A DNA stretch of 64,000 nt from Limoniibacter endophyticus (GCF_014652835.1 NZ_BMZO01000012.1:83031-147030), one strand, 5' to 3'; positions 1-9,248 are shown, numbered from the stretch's first letter. Notes: a model not told the origin generated them from the letters alone. Numbers and translations: made by a program.

Positions 1-62
1 TCGACGATCGTGACGAGCGGATCGAAGAGGACGGTTTCGTTGCGCAGGCGGAGGACCGGATC

Positions 63-2126
63 ATGCCATCCAAGACAAAAGGCAAACGCGTTTCATCGCG
101 CAAGAGCGGAAGCCGAGGCAAGCAGCCGCGCCGGCATAAGCGCTCCCGGGGATCGATCTTTGGTCGTCTGATCTATTGGGGCTTCATCGCCTGTATCTGG
201 GGCGGAGTAGCTCTGGTCGGCCTCATCGTCTACTACGGCGCGAAAATGCCTTCGGTTGCGAACTGGGAGATACCGGATCGTCCGCCGAATGTGCGCATTG
301 TCTCCGTCGATAAGCAGCTGATAGCCAATCGTGGCATGACTGGCGGCGAGGCTGTGGGGCTGCACGAGATGTCGCCCTATATCGCGGAAGCCGTTATCGC
401 TATCGAGGATCGCCGCTTCTATTCCCATTTCGGCGTGGATCTTATAGGTCTTGGCCGCGCCATGGCTGAAAACCTGACACAAGGCCGTTTGTCGCAAGGC
501 GGTTCGACGCTGACGCAGCAGCTTGCCAAGAACCTGTTCCTGAAGCCTGATCGCACTATTGAACGCAAGGTACAGGAGGCCATGCTCGCCATCTGGCTGG
601 AGCGTGAATATTCGAAGGATCAGATACTGGAGATGTATCTGAACCGGGTCTATTTCGGCTCGGGAGCCTATGGCGTCGAGGCCGCGTCGCGGCGCTATTT
701 TCAGAAATCTGCCAAAGATGTGACGCTGGCGGAGGCTGCCCTGCTGGCCGGCCTTCTTAAGGCGCCTTCGCGCCTTTCACCTGCACGCGATCCGGAAGCG
801 GCCAATGCGCGCGCCCAACTCGTCCTGACGGCGATGCGCCAGGAAGGCATGATCGATGATGGCCAGCTGAAAGCCGCAGTCAGCGCGCCGGCCAGCCGCG
901 CAGCCGCCTATTGGACCGGGTCGGAACATTATGTAGCGGACAAGGTGATGGAGGTGCTGCCTGATCTCATTGGTGAGGTGCGCAGCGACCTTATCGTTGA
1001 ATCGACCGTCGACATGACGTTGCAGAAGATCGCCGAAAAATCTATCCGCAACCTGATCGACAAGGACGGCAAGGCCAAGAAGGTCAGCCAGGGTGCGCTG
1101 GTTTCCATCGACAATTCCGGCGCCGTTCGTGCCCTTGTCGGCGGTTACGATTATTCCGACAGCCAGTTCGACCGCGCGTCTGAAGCACGGCGCCAGCCGG
1201 GTTCCGCGTTCAAGCCCTTCGTCTATCTTGCGGCCATCGAACAGGGCCGCACGCCGATGTCGATGCGCAACGATGCACCCATCACCATTGGCAACTGGAC
1301 CCCGAAGAATTACGGCGGCAAGTATTATGGCCAGGTGACGCTGACGACGGCGCTGGCAAAATCGTTGAACTCGGTCGCCGCGCAACTCGCAATGGAAGTC
1401 GGTCCACAGACGGTCGTCGAGGCGGCGCAACGCATGGGCATCCAGTCGCCGCTGCAATCGAACATCTCGATCTCACTAGGTACATCGGAAGTCACGCCGC
1501 TCGAACTTACGGCAGCCTATGTGCCATTCGCCAACGGTGGCTATCGTCCCGAAATACATTTCGTCCAGCGCGTTACCACATCGTCAGGCGAGGTTCTCTA
1601 CGAGGCAAAGAACGTGGCCACGCGCGTCCTCAGCCCCGAAGTCGTGGGCATGATGAATGCTATGATGACCAAGACGATCGAGGAAGGTACCGGCCATCGT
1701 GGTCAGTTCGGATGGCCAGCCGCCGGCAAGACGGGCACCTCGCAGAACTCGCGCGATGCCTGGTTCGTCGGCTACACTTCCAACCTGACAACCGGCGTCT
1801 GGTTCGGCAATGATGATAATAAGCCTATGGATCGGGTTACCGGAGGGGCTCTGCCTACCGCCGCATGGCATGATTTCATGGCGGCAGCTCACGAGGGCGT
1901 GCAGGTTGCCGCGCTGCCTGGGGAGTGGAACGGTAATTCTGTCGATACGATCAGCGATGCGATCCAAGCGATTCTCGACCAGGCACCCCCGGAGAGTGGC
2001 GCTTATACGGTTCCGGACAACGGTCAGACCGGTTCGATAGCACCGGTTCCTCCGGTCGACATAGGCGGCGGAACGGGCGCATCGCACGAAGTCAGCATCA
2101 TGGATGTCATATTGGGCCGTCAGTAG
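63..2126 (+). CDS. Class A penicillin-binding protein (PBP1A family)
   Basis: Bifunctional peptidoglycan synthase: polymerises lipid II glycan strands and cross-links them on the outer face of the inner membrane. From the ATG at 63 the protein has 687 aa: a very basic cytoplasmic tail (1-35), one membrane helix (about 37-58), then the GT51 glycosyltransferase domain with EDRRFYSHFG (Glu115) and GGSTLTQQLAKN (146-157). The transpeptidase domain follows, with Ser381-x-x-Lys384 (SAFK), SLN (434-436) and KTGTS (556-560), so all catalytic motifs are intact. The reading frame stays open from base 3 through the ATG, adding an acidic stretch (DDRDERIEEDGF...), so the true start may lie left of the window. 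Proposed from motifs; which PBP1 paralogue it is cannot be told. Confidence 0.93.
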   Translation: MPSKTKGKRVSSRKSGSRGKQPRRHKRSRGSIFGRLIYWGFIACIWGGVALVGLIVYYGAKMPSVANWEIPDRPPNVRIVSVDKQLIANRGMTGGEAVGLHEMSPYIAEAVIAIEDRRFYSHFGVDLIGLGRAMAENLTQGRLSQGGSTLTQQLAKNLFLKPDRTIERKVQEAMLAIWLEREYSKDQILEMYLNRVYFGSGAYGVEAASRRYFQKSAKDVTLAEAALLAGLLKAPSRLSPARDPEAANARAQLVLTAMRQEGMIDDGQLKAAVSAPASRAAAYWTGSEHYVADKVMEVLPDLIGEVRSDLIVESTVDMTLQKIAEKSIRNLIDKDGKAKKVSQGALVSIDNSGAVRALVGGYDYSDSQFDRASEARRQPGSAFKPFVYLAAIEQGRTPMSMRNDAPITIGNWTPKNYGGKYYGQVTLTTALAKSLNSVAAQLAMEVGPQTVVEAAQRMGIQSPLQSNISISLGTSEVTPLELTAAYVPFANGGYRPEIHFVQRVTTSSGEVLYEAKNVATRVLSPEVVGMMNAMMTKTIEEGTGHRGQFGWPAAGKTGTSQNSRDAWFVGYTSNLTTGVWFGNDDNKPMDRVTGGALPTAAWHDFMAAAHEGVQVAALPGEWNGNSVDTISDAIQAILDQAPPESGAYTVPDNGQTGSIAPVPPVDIGGGTGASHEVSIMDVILGRQ

Positions 2127-2221
2127 CGCGGTAGGCGCTGCTGCTTGCATGATTGCATATCTATGAATAAGTTCGCGCGCGATAGTGCACCCTTTGGGGG
2201 CCCATTTTGCGAAAGCAGTTG

Positions 2222-3442
2222 ATGTATTATCGCGTATTTGCCCTGTCGCAGTCTGTCCTGCAGCCTTTTCGTGCCTACGCCGAAACGGCCCGTGCATTCT
2301 ATTCCGATCCGGCAAATCCGTTGTCTGAAACGCTCTTCGGCCGCTCCATGGTGGCTGGAGCGGAGCTTTTCGAACGCTCTACCCGCCGTTATGACAAGCC
2401 AGCGTTCGATATCGCCGAAGTGACCGTCGGAGGACAAGCTTTCGCCGTGGAGCAAACGACGGTGTGGCAAAAGCCCTTTTGCCATCTCCGGCATTTTGTT
2501 TGCAAGGGGCGAGAGCACCCGGCTCCGCGCCTGCTGATCGTGGCACCCATGTCAGGTCATCACGCAACGCTTTTGCGGGGGACGGTGGAAGATATGCTTC
2601 CCTATGCGGATGTATTCATCACCGATTGGATTGATGCTCGACAGGTGCCCTTATCCGCAGGGCGCTTTGGCCTCGATGAGTATATTGACTACGTGATAGA
2701 TATTCTCTCCTTCCTTGGTAAGGACACGCATGTCTTGGCTGTCTGTCAGCCTTCTGTTCCAGTATTGGCGGCAGTGGCTGTCATGGAAGCGCGCAACGAG
2801 CCCGCCAGCCCCAGATCGATGACATTGATAGGCGGCCCCATTGATCCTCGAGTCAATCCGACCGCTGTGAACAAGCTTGCACAGGAGCGTGGCACCGAGT
2901 GGTTTGCCGAAAACGTCGTGATGGACGTTCCAGGGGGAGAGCCGGGTGCTGGCCGCGCCGTTTATCCAGGTTTCCTGCAACTTGCGGGTTTCGTGGGCAT
3001 GAATTTCGACCGGCACCTCCATGCACATCAGGATTTCTTTCGTCATCTTGTGCAAGGCGACGAGGATGGGGCTGAGAAACACCGTCGTTTCTATGATGAA
3101 TATATGGCCGTCATGGATCTTTCGGCCGAGTTCTATCTGGAGACAGTGGATGCCGTCTTCGTTCGCCACCTTCTGCCGAAGGGCGAAATGACCTACCGCG
3201 GCAACCGCGTTGATCCTGCCGCGATAAGGCGCTGCGCCCTCCTTACCATCGAGGGCGAAAAGGATGATATTTCAGGCGTCGGACAGACGCGTGCCGCGCA
3301 TGAACTATGCGTGAATATTCCCCCACATCGTCAGCATTATCATCTGCAAGCCGAAGCCGGCCATTACGGCGTGTTTAACGGTTCCCGTTTCCGTCGCGAG
3401 ATTGCGCCGCTCATCTCCGAATTTTTGCAAACCAACCCCTGA
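2222..3442 (+). CDS. phaZ: Intracellular polyhydroxyalkanoate (PHB) depolymerase
   Basis: Degrades stored polyhydroxybutyrate granules in the cytoplasm. The 406-aa alpha/beta-hydrolase has the signature of intracellular PhaZ: a conserved PMSGHHATLLRGTV block (about 109-122), TDWIDAR (134-140), and the nucleophile elbow VCQPSVP with Cys175 in place of the usual lipase-box serine. No signal peptide is present, as expected for the intracellular class. The ATG at 2222 was chosen because MYYRVFALSQ matches the usual family N-terminus; a TTG at 2207 in the same frame is possible but adds five atypical residues. It stands alone 95 bp after the PBP gene; no PHB synthase or phasin is nearby. Confidence 0.9.
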   Translation: MYYRVFALSQSVLQPFRAYAETARAFYSDPANPLSETLFGRSMVAGAELFERSTRRYDKPAFDIAEVTVGGQAFAVEQTTVWQKPFCHLRHFVCKGREHPAPRLLIVAPMSGHHATLLRGTVEDMLPYADVFITDWIDARQVPLSAGRFGLDEYIDYVIDILSFLGKDTHVLAVCQPSVPVLAAVAVMEARNEPASPRSMTLIGGPIDPRVNPTAVNKLAQERGTEWFAENVVMDVPGGEPGAGRAVYPGFLQLAGFVGMNFDRHLHAHQDFFRHLVQGDEDGAEKHRRFYDEYMAVMDLSAEFYLETVDAVFVRHLLPKGEMTYRGNRVDPAAIRRCALLTIEGEKDDISGVGQTRAAHELCVNIPPHRQHYHLQAEAGHYGVFNGSRFRREIAPLISEFLQTNP

Positions 3443-3511
3443 CCGGCACTGGAACTCATGGAAAACTACCGCGTTTCTTCCGTTGAACTCCCGAAAACCC
3501 ATGGAAGGTAT

Positions 3512-3979
3512 ATGCTTATCAAGCCTCTCATCGTCGCGCCTGTATTGGTACTTATTTCAGCTCTCGCCAGCTACGCACCTGCTCAGGGCATCAATAGTCA
3601 GGAATCGATCGACAAAATTGTCGGCACGCCCGTGGAGACGAAGACCGAGAAGGCGGAGGACGATCTGGGTCACATCCTGACTCTTATGGACAATTCGGAG
3701 GTGGTGCTATCTGAGGTGCGCAAGCGCACGAAGCTGGACCAGCTTGAAATTGTTTATCTGCAGGACGTCGGCATGACGAGTATGCCCGAGGCGATCCAGA
3801 AAAAGCAGGAAGAGCGAAAGGCGGAAATACTCGCACTTCAACAGACGATCGAAGGCAACGCCATGTTCTATCACGCGATCGATTCTCGCGGAATTCTGCT
3901 CCGTGACATCCTTGCAATCGAGTTTCTCAATCGGGATCGCGTAGTGATATATGCGGCCGGCAACAATCCAGGAAGCTGA
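3512..3979 (+). CDS. Small secreted protein of unknown function
   Basis: A 155-aa protein whose family I do not recognise. The N-terminus (MLIKPLIVAPVLVLIS, ending around APAQG) looks like a Sec signal peptide cleaved near residue 24-26. The mature part is charged and mostly helical-looking, with a Lys/Glu-rich segment (about 95-120, KKQEERKAEIL) that could form a short coiled coil. The ATG at 3512 has a good ribosome site (GGAAGG, 3503-3508); an in-frame ATG at 3458 would bury the signal peptide behind 18 residues and was not preferred. It lies 69 bp after phaZ and may be cotranscribed. Periplasmic location is inferred. Confidence 0.7.
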   Translation: MLIKPLIVAPVLVLISALASYAPAQGINSQESIDKIVGTPVETKTEKAEDDLGHILTLMDNSEVVLSEVRKRTKLDQLEIVYLQDVGMTSMPEAIQKKQEERKAEILALQQTIEGNAMFYHAIDSRGILLRDILAIEFLNRDRVVIYAAGNNPGS

Positions 3980-4044
3980 ATTTCATAAACAATATATAAG
4001 AATTAGGTTTATCTAAACAGATCTGTCATTTTTGACTATTGACG

Positions 4045-4066
4045 ACAGGTAAAACAAGAAACCTGT
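4045..4066. promoter_or_regulatory. Perfect dyad ACAGGT-N10-ACCTGT upstream of the LuxR gene
   Basis: ACAGGT (4045-4050) and ACCTGT (4061-4066) form a perfect 6-bp inverted repeat around a 10-base A-rich spacer, 114 bp before the luxR-type gene in an AT-rich 200-bp gap. The half-sites equal those of classical lux boxes, but their order is reversed (a lux box reads ACCTGT-N8-ACAGGT). There is no T-run, so it is not a terminator. Operator function is inference. Confidence 0.35.
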
Positions 4067-4180
4067 GGAAGACTCGACTGCATTTGACTTAGAAAAATAT
4101 AAAAAAATCCAAGAGGGAATTTTTCAGTAATTCGCGTATGTCGTACAGGCGGCATCGCTGACTTAGCGTGGCGGTGTGGA

Positions 4181-4930
4181 ATGGGGCGTTTCGACAAGAC
4201 ACTTGAATTTATTGCGCGTTTGCAAAACGCGCAAACGGTGAAGACGGTCAACGCGACCTTGCTGTCGCTTATACAGCCTTTCGGGCTCGACTATTGTATC
4301 GCAGCAATCATCCCGCAAACGGGAAGATTGCCGACCAGCCGGCGGCGTCTACAGTCGCACATTCTATTCTCGAGCTGGCCTTCCGAGTGGCAGACACAAT
4401 ATGAGCGTGCCCGCTATATCCAACGTGATCCGCTGGTAAAGCGCTTCCAATGTGCCCCTGCGCCGTTTCGGTGGTCTGACGAGAGCGTGCGCGCCCTGAT
4501 CAATGATGATCTTGGAGCTGCGACTCTGATGGATGAGGCACGTGACCATGGTTTGAAGGACGGGCTAGGCTTCGTCGTCGATACTCTGGACGGGCGCAGA
4601 GTTGCAGTGAGTTTCGCAGGCGAGAATGCGGATCTTTCACCTGCGGAACGCAGCGTGCTCAACCTGATTAGCGTTTATGCGGTCGGCAAGGCAATGGAAA
4701 TTCTCGATGGGAAAAATCGGGTTGCCTTTGGCTTGCTCGGTCTGACCCTGCGCGAGGTCGAATGCCTGAATTGGGCATCGCATGGCAAGAGCGAATGGGA
4801 AATAGGTCAGATTCTGGCTATTTCGGAACACACGGCAGAAAAGCACCTCGCCAGCGCGAAAGTAAAGCTGCGCGCAGCAACGCGCGCGCAGGCTGTTTCG
4901 GAGGCTATGCGCCTGGGGTTGATCCGGTAG
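4181..4930 (+). CDS. LuxR-family quorum-sensing-type regulator (solo)
   Basis: Transcription factor of 249 aa with an N-terminal autoinducer-binding domain (about 10-165) and a C-terminal LuxR/GerE helix-turn-helix (about 185-245, LTLREVECLNWASHGKSEW). The residues that hold acyl-homoserine lactones in TraR/LuxR appear conserved: Trp70, Tyr74 (WQTQY), Asp83 (QRDPLV) and Trp98 (FRWSD), so it probably binds an AHL-like ligand. No luxI-type synthase is present in the window, making it a solo. Brucella carries such solos (VjbR, BabR/BlxR); which of them, if any, this corresponds to was not established. It converges with hslO (18 bp between stops). Confidence 0.88.
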   Translation: MGRFDKTLEFIARLQNAQTVKTVNATLLSLIQPFGLDYCIAAIIPQTGRLPTSRRRLQSHILFSSWPSEWQTQYERARYIQRDPLVKRFQCAPAPFRWSDESVRALINDDLGAATLMDEARDHGLKDGLGFVVDTLDGRRVAVSFAGENADLSPAERSVLNLISVYAVGKAMEILDGKNRVAFGLLGLTLREVECLNWASHGKSEWEIGQILAISEHTAEKHLASAKVKLRAATRAQAVSEAMRLGLIR

Positions 4931-4947
4931 TTGCGGGCCAGCTCCCG

Positions 4948-5922
4948 TCAGCGGAAATCTGAAGCCGGAAAGCTGTATCGCGTCGAACAGAACTCGCAGT
5001 CAACGTGAACCTGACCGTCGGCTTCGGTGCTTTCATCCAGCTCCTCAGCCGTGAAGCCGCTGAGTATGCCGCGGATTTTCTCTTCAGAGCAGGAGCATTT
5101 ATCCAGAACGGTCTGTCCTTCGAATACCCGAACCCCCTGCTCGTGGAACAGACGGAACAGGAGGCGTTCCGGCCGGATGGACGGATCTATCAGTTCGTCA
5201 GCCTCGATCGTCGAAATCAGCGCCATGGCCTCCTGCCACGCTGCATCCGGCTCGTAATTTTTCTCCTGTTCGTCATCGCTGCCGCTTGGTAGATCGGCCA
5301 TGCGCATTCGCTCGGGTGCCTGCGGCAGGAACTGGGCGATCAGTCCGCCGGCCCGCCATTCCTCCGTACCCCCAGGAAGCATCATTCGGGCAACAGCCAT
5401 CTTTACGTCGGTAGGGATCTGTTCCGACTGGCGGAAATAGGTGCGGGCCACCTCTTCAAGCGTAGAGCCGTCGAGGGCAACGACACCCTGGTAGCGGCTC
5501 GTATGTGCCCCTTGGTCGATAGTCATGGCCAGAACGCCGGCACCTAGAAGTTCGTGCGGCGCGTCCTTCCTGGCAGCGACCGCTTCCGCCAGACGCTCCG
5601 CATCGAAGCGGGCATAGGCGCGCACCGCATCCGGACTTGCAAAGTCGGCAACCAGCAGGTCGACGGGGCCATCGGATCGTGTCTGCACTATGAACTTGCC
5701 GTCGAATTTCATCGCTGTCCCGATCAAGACCGTCATCAGGATAGCTTCGGCGAGAAGACGCGCCACCGGTTCGGGATATTGATGGCGCGCCATGATGGAA
5801 TTGAGCATCGGGCCGATCTGCACAGCGCGACCGCGCACGTCTAGCGGCTCCACGGCAAAAGGCACGACATGATCGTCGCGGGAATATTCGAGGTCGCCAA
5901 GAGATGGCTGCGTATCGGTCAC
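4948..5922 (-). CDS. hslO: Hsp33 redox-regulated holdase chaperone
   Basis: Cytoplasmic chaperone activated by oxidative unfolding. The 324-aa protein has the usual Hsp33 fold length and the C-terminal zinc switch: Cys276-x-Cys278 (KCSCSEEK) and Cys309-x-x-Cys312 (CEFC), which hold zinc when reduced and form disulfides under oxidants. Translation appears to start at a GTG (5922-5920). The gene lies 142 bp downstream of argF in the same direction, an arrangement I associate with Brucella-type genomes, but cotranscription is not proven. Confidence 0.95.
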   Translation of the reverse strand: MTDTQPSLGDLEYSRDDHVVPFAVEPLDVRGRAVQIGPMLNSIMARHQYPEPVARLLAEAILMTVLIGTAMKFDGKFIVQTRSDGPVDLLVADFASPDAVRAYARFDAERLAEAVAARKDAPHELLGAGVLAMTIDQGAHTSRYQGVVALDGSTLEEVARTYFRQSEQIPTDVKMAVARMMLPGGTEEWRAGGLIAQFLPQAPERMRMADLPSGSDDEQEKNYEPDAAWQEAMALISTIEADELIDPSIRPERLLFRLFHEQGVRVFEGQTVLDKCSCSEEKIRGILSGFTAEELDESTEADGQVHVDCEFCSTRYSFPASDFR

Positions 5923-6064
5923 GGCTTTAGGTCCTGCACGGAATGGTTCAATGATTTTGTCCCACGCCGAGGCGAAGCGGAAGGCTGTCTCAATTCGACG
6001 GGACAGATCTGATGCCTTTCAAGGAAGTACCAGATCCGGCAGATAGTGCGCTCCCTGCCCTGGA

Positions 6065-6976
6065 TCAAGCACCTAGACAGTAGGCAAGCACCGCGCGCTG
6101 CGCATGCATCCGGTTCTCCGCTTCGTCGAACACCACGGAATGAGGGCCGTCGATGACAGAGTCGGTGACTTCTTCCCCGCGATGGGCTGGCAGGCAGTGC
6201 ATGAACAGCGCGTCGGGACTGGCAAGCGCCATCAGTTCGTCATTGACCTGATAAGGCTGGAAGACGTTATGGCCTCGCGCCTTATGCTCCTGGCCCATGG
6301 AAACCCAGGTATCGGTCACGATGCAGTCGGATCCCGTTACGGCATCCTTGGCAGAGCGGAACATCTCGACGCGTCCACCATTTTCTTTTGCCCATGCAAT
6401 GAAACGCTCGTCGGGTTCGCTTCCTGCCGGCACGGCGATATTGAGACGGAAGGAGAAGCGGGCGGAGGCTTCGACCAGCGAATGCAGCACGTTATTGCCG
6501 TCGCCCGTCCAGGCGAACAGCTTGTCCTTCACCGGTCCGCGGTGTTCTTCGAAGGTGAGGATGTCGGCCATGATCTGGCACGGATGCGTATCGTCGGTCA
6601 GACCGTTAATGACGGGTACGGTAGCATGTTCGGCCATTTCCAGAAGACGGTCGTGCCGAGTCGTGCGGATCATGATCGCATCAACGTAGCGCGACAGGAC
6701 CTTGGCGGTGTCAGCAATGGTTTCCGAGCGTCCGAGCTGCATCTCGGCACCTGTCAGCATCAATGTCTCGCCACCGAGCTGGCGCATCGCCACGTCGAAG
6801 GAGACGCGGGTGCGCGTCGAAGCTTTCTCGAAGATCATGGCGAGGACCTTGCCCTCAAGCGGCTTGCTGCGCTCTCCGTTTTTTATCTTCGCCTTGCGTG
6901 CGGCGGCATCGTTGAGAATAGCCCGCAAGGTCTGGCCATCGGTCGCTGCGAGATCGAGAAAGTGACGAACGCTCAT
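6065..6976 (-). CDS. argF: Ornithine carbamoyltransferase
   Basis: Makes citrulline from ornithine and carbamoyl phosphate in arginine biosynthesis. The 303-aa protein has the carbamoyl-phosphate loop STRTR (53-57), HPCQ (131-134), and the ornithine-side motif [11 protein letters not shown] with Cys261. The start codon overlaps the argD stop by one base (TAATG, 6978-6974), so the two are translationally coupled and make consecutive or near-consecutive steps of the pathway. The anabolic form is inferred from the partner gene; no arcA/arcC fermentation genes are present. Confidence 0.97.
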   Translation of the reverse strand: MSVRHFLDLAATDGQTLRAILNDAAARKAKIKNGERSKPLEGKVLAMIFEKASTRTRVSFDVAMRQLGGETLMLTGAEMQLGRSETIADTAKVLSRYVDAIMIRTTRHDRLLEMAEHATVPVINGLTDDTHPCQIMADILTFEEHRGPVKDKLFAWTGDGNNVLHSLVEASARFSFRLNIAVPAGSEPDERFIAWAKENGGRVEMFRSAKDAVTGSDCIVTDTWVSMGQEHKARGHNVFQPYQVNDELMALASPDALFMHCLPAHRGEEVTDSVIDGPHSVVFDEAENRMHAQRAVLAYCLGA

Positions 6977-8196
6977 TACACGGCTCCCTTGGCGCGTGCG
7001 CCCTTGGCTTCATTCTGGGCTTCGGTTTGCAATTTTTCGCAGGCGGTTCGAATACGGGCGATGGCCTCACGTATGTCTTCGTCTGTTGCCGTCAATGGTG
7101 GCAGGAGGCGCACGACATTGTCACCAGCAGGCACGCAAAGAAGCTTCTCACCGGCGATAGCGTCCTTCACCACGTTGTTGGGCAATACGCATTTCAGTCC
7201 CATGAGAAGGCCGACACCCCGAGCTTCCGATACGACGCCGGGGAAACTGTCGGCGATTTCCGCCAGCCCCTGCTTGAGAAGCAGCGCCTTACGGTTAACC
7301 TCGTCGAGGAAGCCTTCTTCAAGCACAATGTCCAGAACAGCGTTGCCGACGGCCATTGCAAGCGGATTGCCGCCGAACGTGGTACCATGTGTGCCGGGCA
7401 CCATGGCATCCGACGCAGCAGCGGTGGCAAGGCATGCTCCCATCGGGAAACCACCACCAATACCCTTGGCGACGGCCATGATATCCGGTGCGATTCCGGA
7501 CCATTCATGTGCAAATAATTTGCCGGTGCGGCCGACGCCGGTCTGAACCTCGTCGAAGATCAGGAGAAGGTCGTGTGCATCGCAGAGCGCACGGATTTCT
7601 TTGAGTATCTTTGGCGGAAAGGCTCTCACGCCGCCTTCGCCCTGCACCGGTTCAAGCAGAATGGCAGCGGTGTCAGCACCGATGACTGCCTTTAGCGCAT
7701 CGAGATCGCCATAGGGGACCTGATCGAAGCCCTCCACTTTGGGGCCGAAACCTTCGAGATATTTTTCCTGGCCCCCGGCGGCAATCGTCGCCAGCGTGCG
7801 GCCATGAAAGGCCCCCTGTATTGTGACGATGCGGTAGCGGTTCGGCTGGCCCTTGGCGAAGAAATGGCGACGCGCTGTCTTGATCGCGCATTCGAGCGCT
7901 TCCGCACCGGAATTGGTGAAAAAGACGCGGTCCGCAAATGTATTGGCAGCCAGGCGATCTGCAAGACGGCTCTGCTCCGGGATCTCGTAGAGATTGGAGA
8001 CATGCCAGAGTTTTCCTGCTTGCTCCGTCAGCGCTGCAACAAGGTGCGGGTGCGCGTGGCCGAGTGAATTGACCGCGATGCCAGCCGCGAAATCGAGATA
8101 TCGCTCGCCCTTGTCCGTCAGAAGCCAGCTTCCTTCACCTCGCTCGAATGTGAGCGGCAGGCGGGAGAAGGTCTGATACAGAGCGGTCGTACTCAT
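6976..8196 (-). CDS. argD: Acetylornithine aminotransferase
   Basis: PLP-dependent class III aminotransferase converting N-acetylglutamate semialdehyde to N-acetylornithine; the family also often serves as succinyldiaminopimelate aminotransferase in lysine synthesis. The 406-aa protein has [10 protein letters not shown] (93-102, phosphate binding), [12 protein letters not shown] (214-225) and the PLP lysine in [10 protein letters not shown] (Lys244). It is the first gene of an argD-argF pair. The long (466-bp) upstream region holds a minus-strand hairpin plus T-run about 150 bp before the start, a possible attenuator or small-RNA terminator. Confidence 0.96.
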   Translation of the reverse strand: MSTTALYQTFSRLPLTFERGEGSWLLTDKGERYLDFAAGIAVNSLGHAHPHLVAALTEQAGKLWHVSNLYEIPEQSRLADRLAANTFADRVFFTNSGAEALECAIKTARRHFFAKGQPNRYRIVTIQGAFHGRTLATIAAGGQEKYLEGFGPKVEGFDQVPYGDLDALKAVIGADTAAILLEPVQGEGGVRAFPPKILKEIRALCDAHDLLLIFDEVQTGVGRTGKLFAHEWSGIAPDIMAVAKGIGGGFPMGACLATAAASDAMVPGTHGTTFGGNPLAMAVGNAVLDIVLEEGFLDEVNRKALLLKQGLAEIADSFPGVVSEARGVGLLMGLKCVLPNNVVKDAIAGEKLLCVPAGDNVVRLLPPLTATDEDIREAIARIRTACEKLQTEAQNEAKGARAKGAV

Positions 8197-8340
8197 TGCA
8201 TATCCCCGGTCAACATAAGCTGAAGCGCATCCACCGCTTCAGGAAAAGAGAGTCCAGCCAGCGGTTCGCAGGGCTAGCAGGCCTCTCGATGTGAGATGCG
8301 GCCTGATTGGATTTCTGTGGAGAAGCTCCTGCCGCAAACG

Positions 8341-8361
8341 AAAAAAACCGCCAGAAGGCGG
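8341..8361 (-). terminator. Intrinsic terminator on the minus strand between gcrA and argD
   Basis: Read on the minus strand, CCGCC-TTCT-GGCGG (8361-8348) is followed by seven Ts (8347-8341), a classic intrinsic terminator. A promoter-like TTGACT (8397-8392), 17-bp spacer, AATAAA (8374-8369) lies directly upstream. As no minus-strand gene lies upstream, it either ends a small RNA from 8362-8660 or attenuates transcription into argD. Apart from this and the GANTC sites I see no gene in 8197-8662. Confidence 0.6.
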
Positions 8362-8478
8362 CGCAAACTTTATTCCGGTTTTCGAAGATCAAGTCAACGC
8401 TTGCGTTCCGTCTCGCAAAATCTTCCTCGCAGCGAGTAGGACATCTTTCGTGCCAAGTTGTTGAAAACCTCGAAAAGC

Positions 8479-8630
8479 GATTCGCGGCCTCTAGCAGAAG
8501 CTTGCCACGGAGTCAGCCATCACGTTAGACTCGTCAGAGAATTAAGCATTTCGTGCGGCAACCCATCCATTTGTCGGCGCTGCGGCGGCAGCAATGAATC
8601 CTGGCGAACAGCCGGGGCGTGGGGGGATTC
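8479..8630. promoter_or_regulatory. Cluster of five GANTC (CcrM-type) sites upstream of gcrA
   Basis: GANTC occurs at 8479-8483, 8510-8514, 8528-8532, 8596-8600 and 8626-8630, with another at 8250-8254. Random sequence would give about one per 256 bp, so five in 152 bp is dense. In alpha-proteobacteria CcrM methylates GANTC and GcrA reads that methylation, so the cluster suggests methylation-linked control of gcrA; that role is inferred. Confidence 0.5.
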
Positions 8631-8662
8631 CTGGGACCGCAGTCAGATGGAGCGAATGCGCC

Positions 8663-9235
8663 ATGAACTGGACCGATGAACGAGTTGAACTTTTAAAGAA
8701 GCTTTGGTCGGAAGGCCTGAGCGCTAGCCAGATCGCGACCCAGCTGGGAGGCGTGAGCCGCAATGCGGTGATCGGCAAGGTGCATCGCCTGAAGCTTTCG
8801 GGTCGCGGGCGTTCAGCGCCAGCGCCCGCGCAGAAGGCAAAGCGACCGACGCCAACTGTAGCATCTTCGGCTGGTGTGCAGCGCAGCAGCGGTCGTGCCG
8901 CACCTTCCGGCATGAATCCGGTAAACGCCGTTTCCGGCGGGTCGATGCGTTCCATGCCGACGTCGATCGGTGCGACCGCGCTCAAGGCGCAATTCGATGC
9001 TACTCCGGTGCCGCAGCAGCAAGTGATGCGTTCAACCGAAGACGTCGTGGTGCCTATCTCGCGTCGCCTGCCGCTGGTTGCTCTGACTGAGCGCACCTGC
9101 AAATGGCCGAATGGCGATCCGCTCAGCGATGATTTCAACTTCTGTGGCAATGATTGCGCGGAAGCGGGCCCCTATTGCACCTACCATGCCAAATTGGCTT
9201 TTCAGCCGACTTCGGAACGCAGGCGCGTCAGGTAA
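8663..9235 (+). CDS. gcrA: GcrA cell-cycle regulator
   Basis: Alpha-proteobacterial sigma70-binding activator that responds to CcrM methylation at GANTC and drives cell-cycle genes. The 190-aa protein starts with the diagnostic MNWTDERVELLKKLWSEG and a helix-turn-helix (SASQIATQLGGVSRNAVIGK, about 22-41), then a variable Pro/Ala/Ser-rich linker, and ends with the conserved Cys-rich block CKWPNGDP ... FCG ... CTYH that contacts RNA polymerase sigma. The ATG at 8663 is taken because the family always begins here; an in-frame ATG at 8594 would add 23 unrelated residues. A perfect palindromic terminator follows. Confidence 0.95.
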   Translation: MNWTDERVELLKKLWSEGLSASQIATQLGGVSRNAVIGKVHRLKLSGRGRSAPAPAQKAKRPTPTVASSAGVQRSSGRAAPSGMNPVNAVSGGSMRSMPTSIGATALKAQFDATPVPQQQVMRSTEDVVVPISRRLPLVALTERTCKWPNGDPLSDDFNFCGNDCAEAGPYCTYHAKLAFQPTSERRRVR

Positions 9236-9248
9236 TTATGCATTTATA

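Noticed and set aside
4181..4930. Linked AHL synthase for the LuxR protein
   Set aside because: No LuxI-like protein was found near it; the adjacent genes are hslO and a small secreted protein.
6104..7546. 480-codon plus-strand open frame
   Set aside because: Antisense to argF and argD, which carry complete catalytic motifs; no domain seen.
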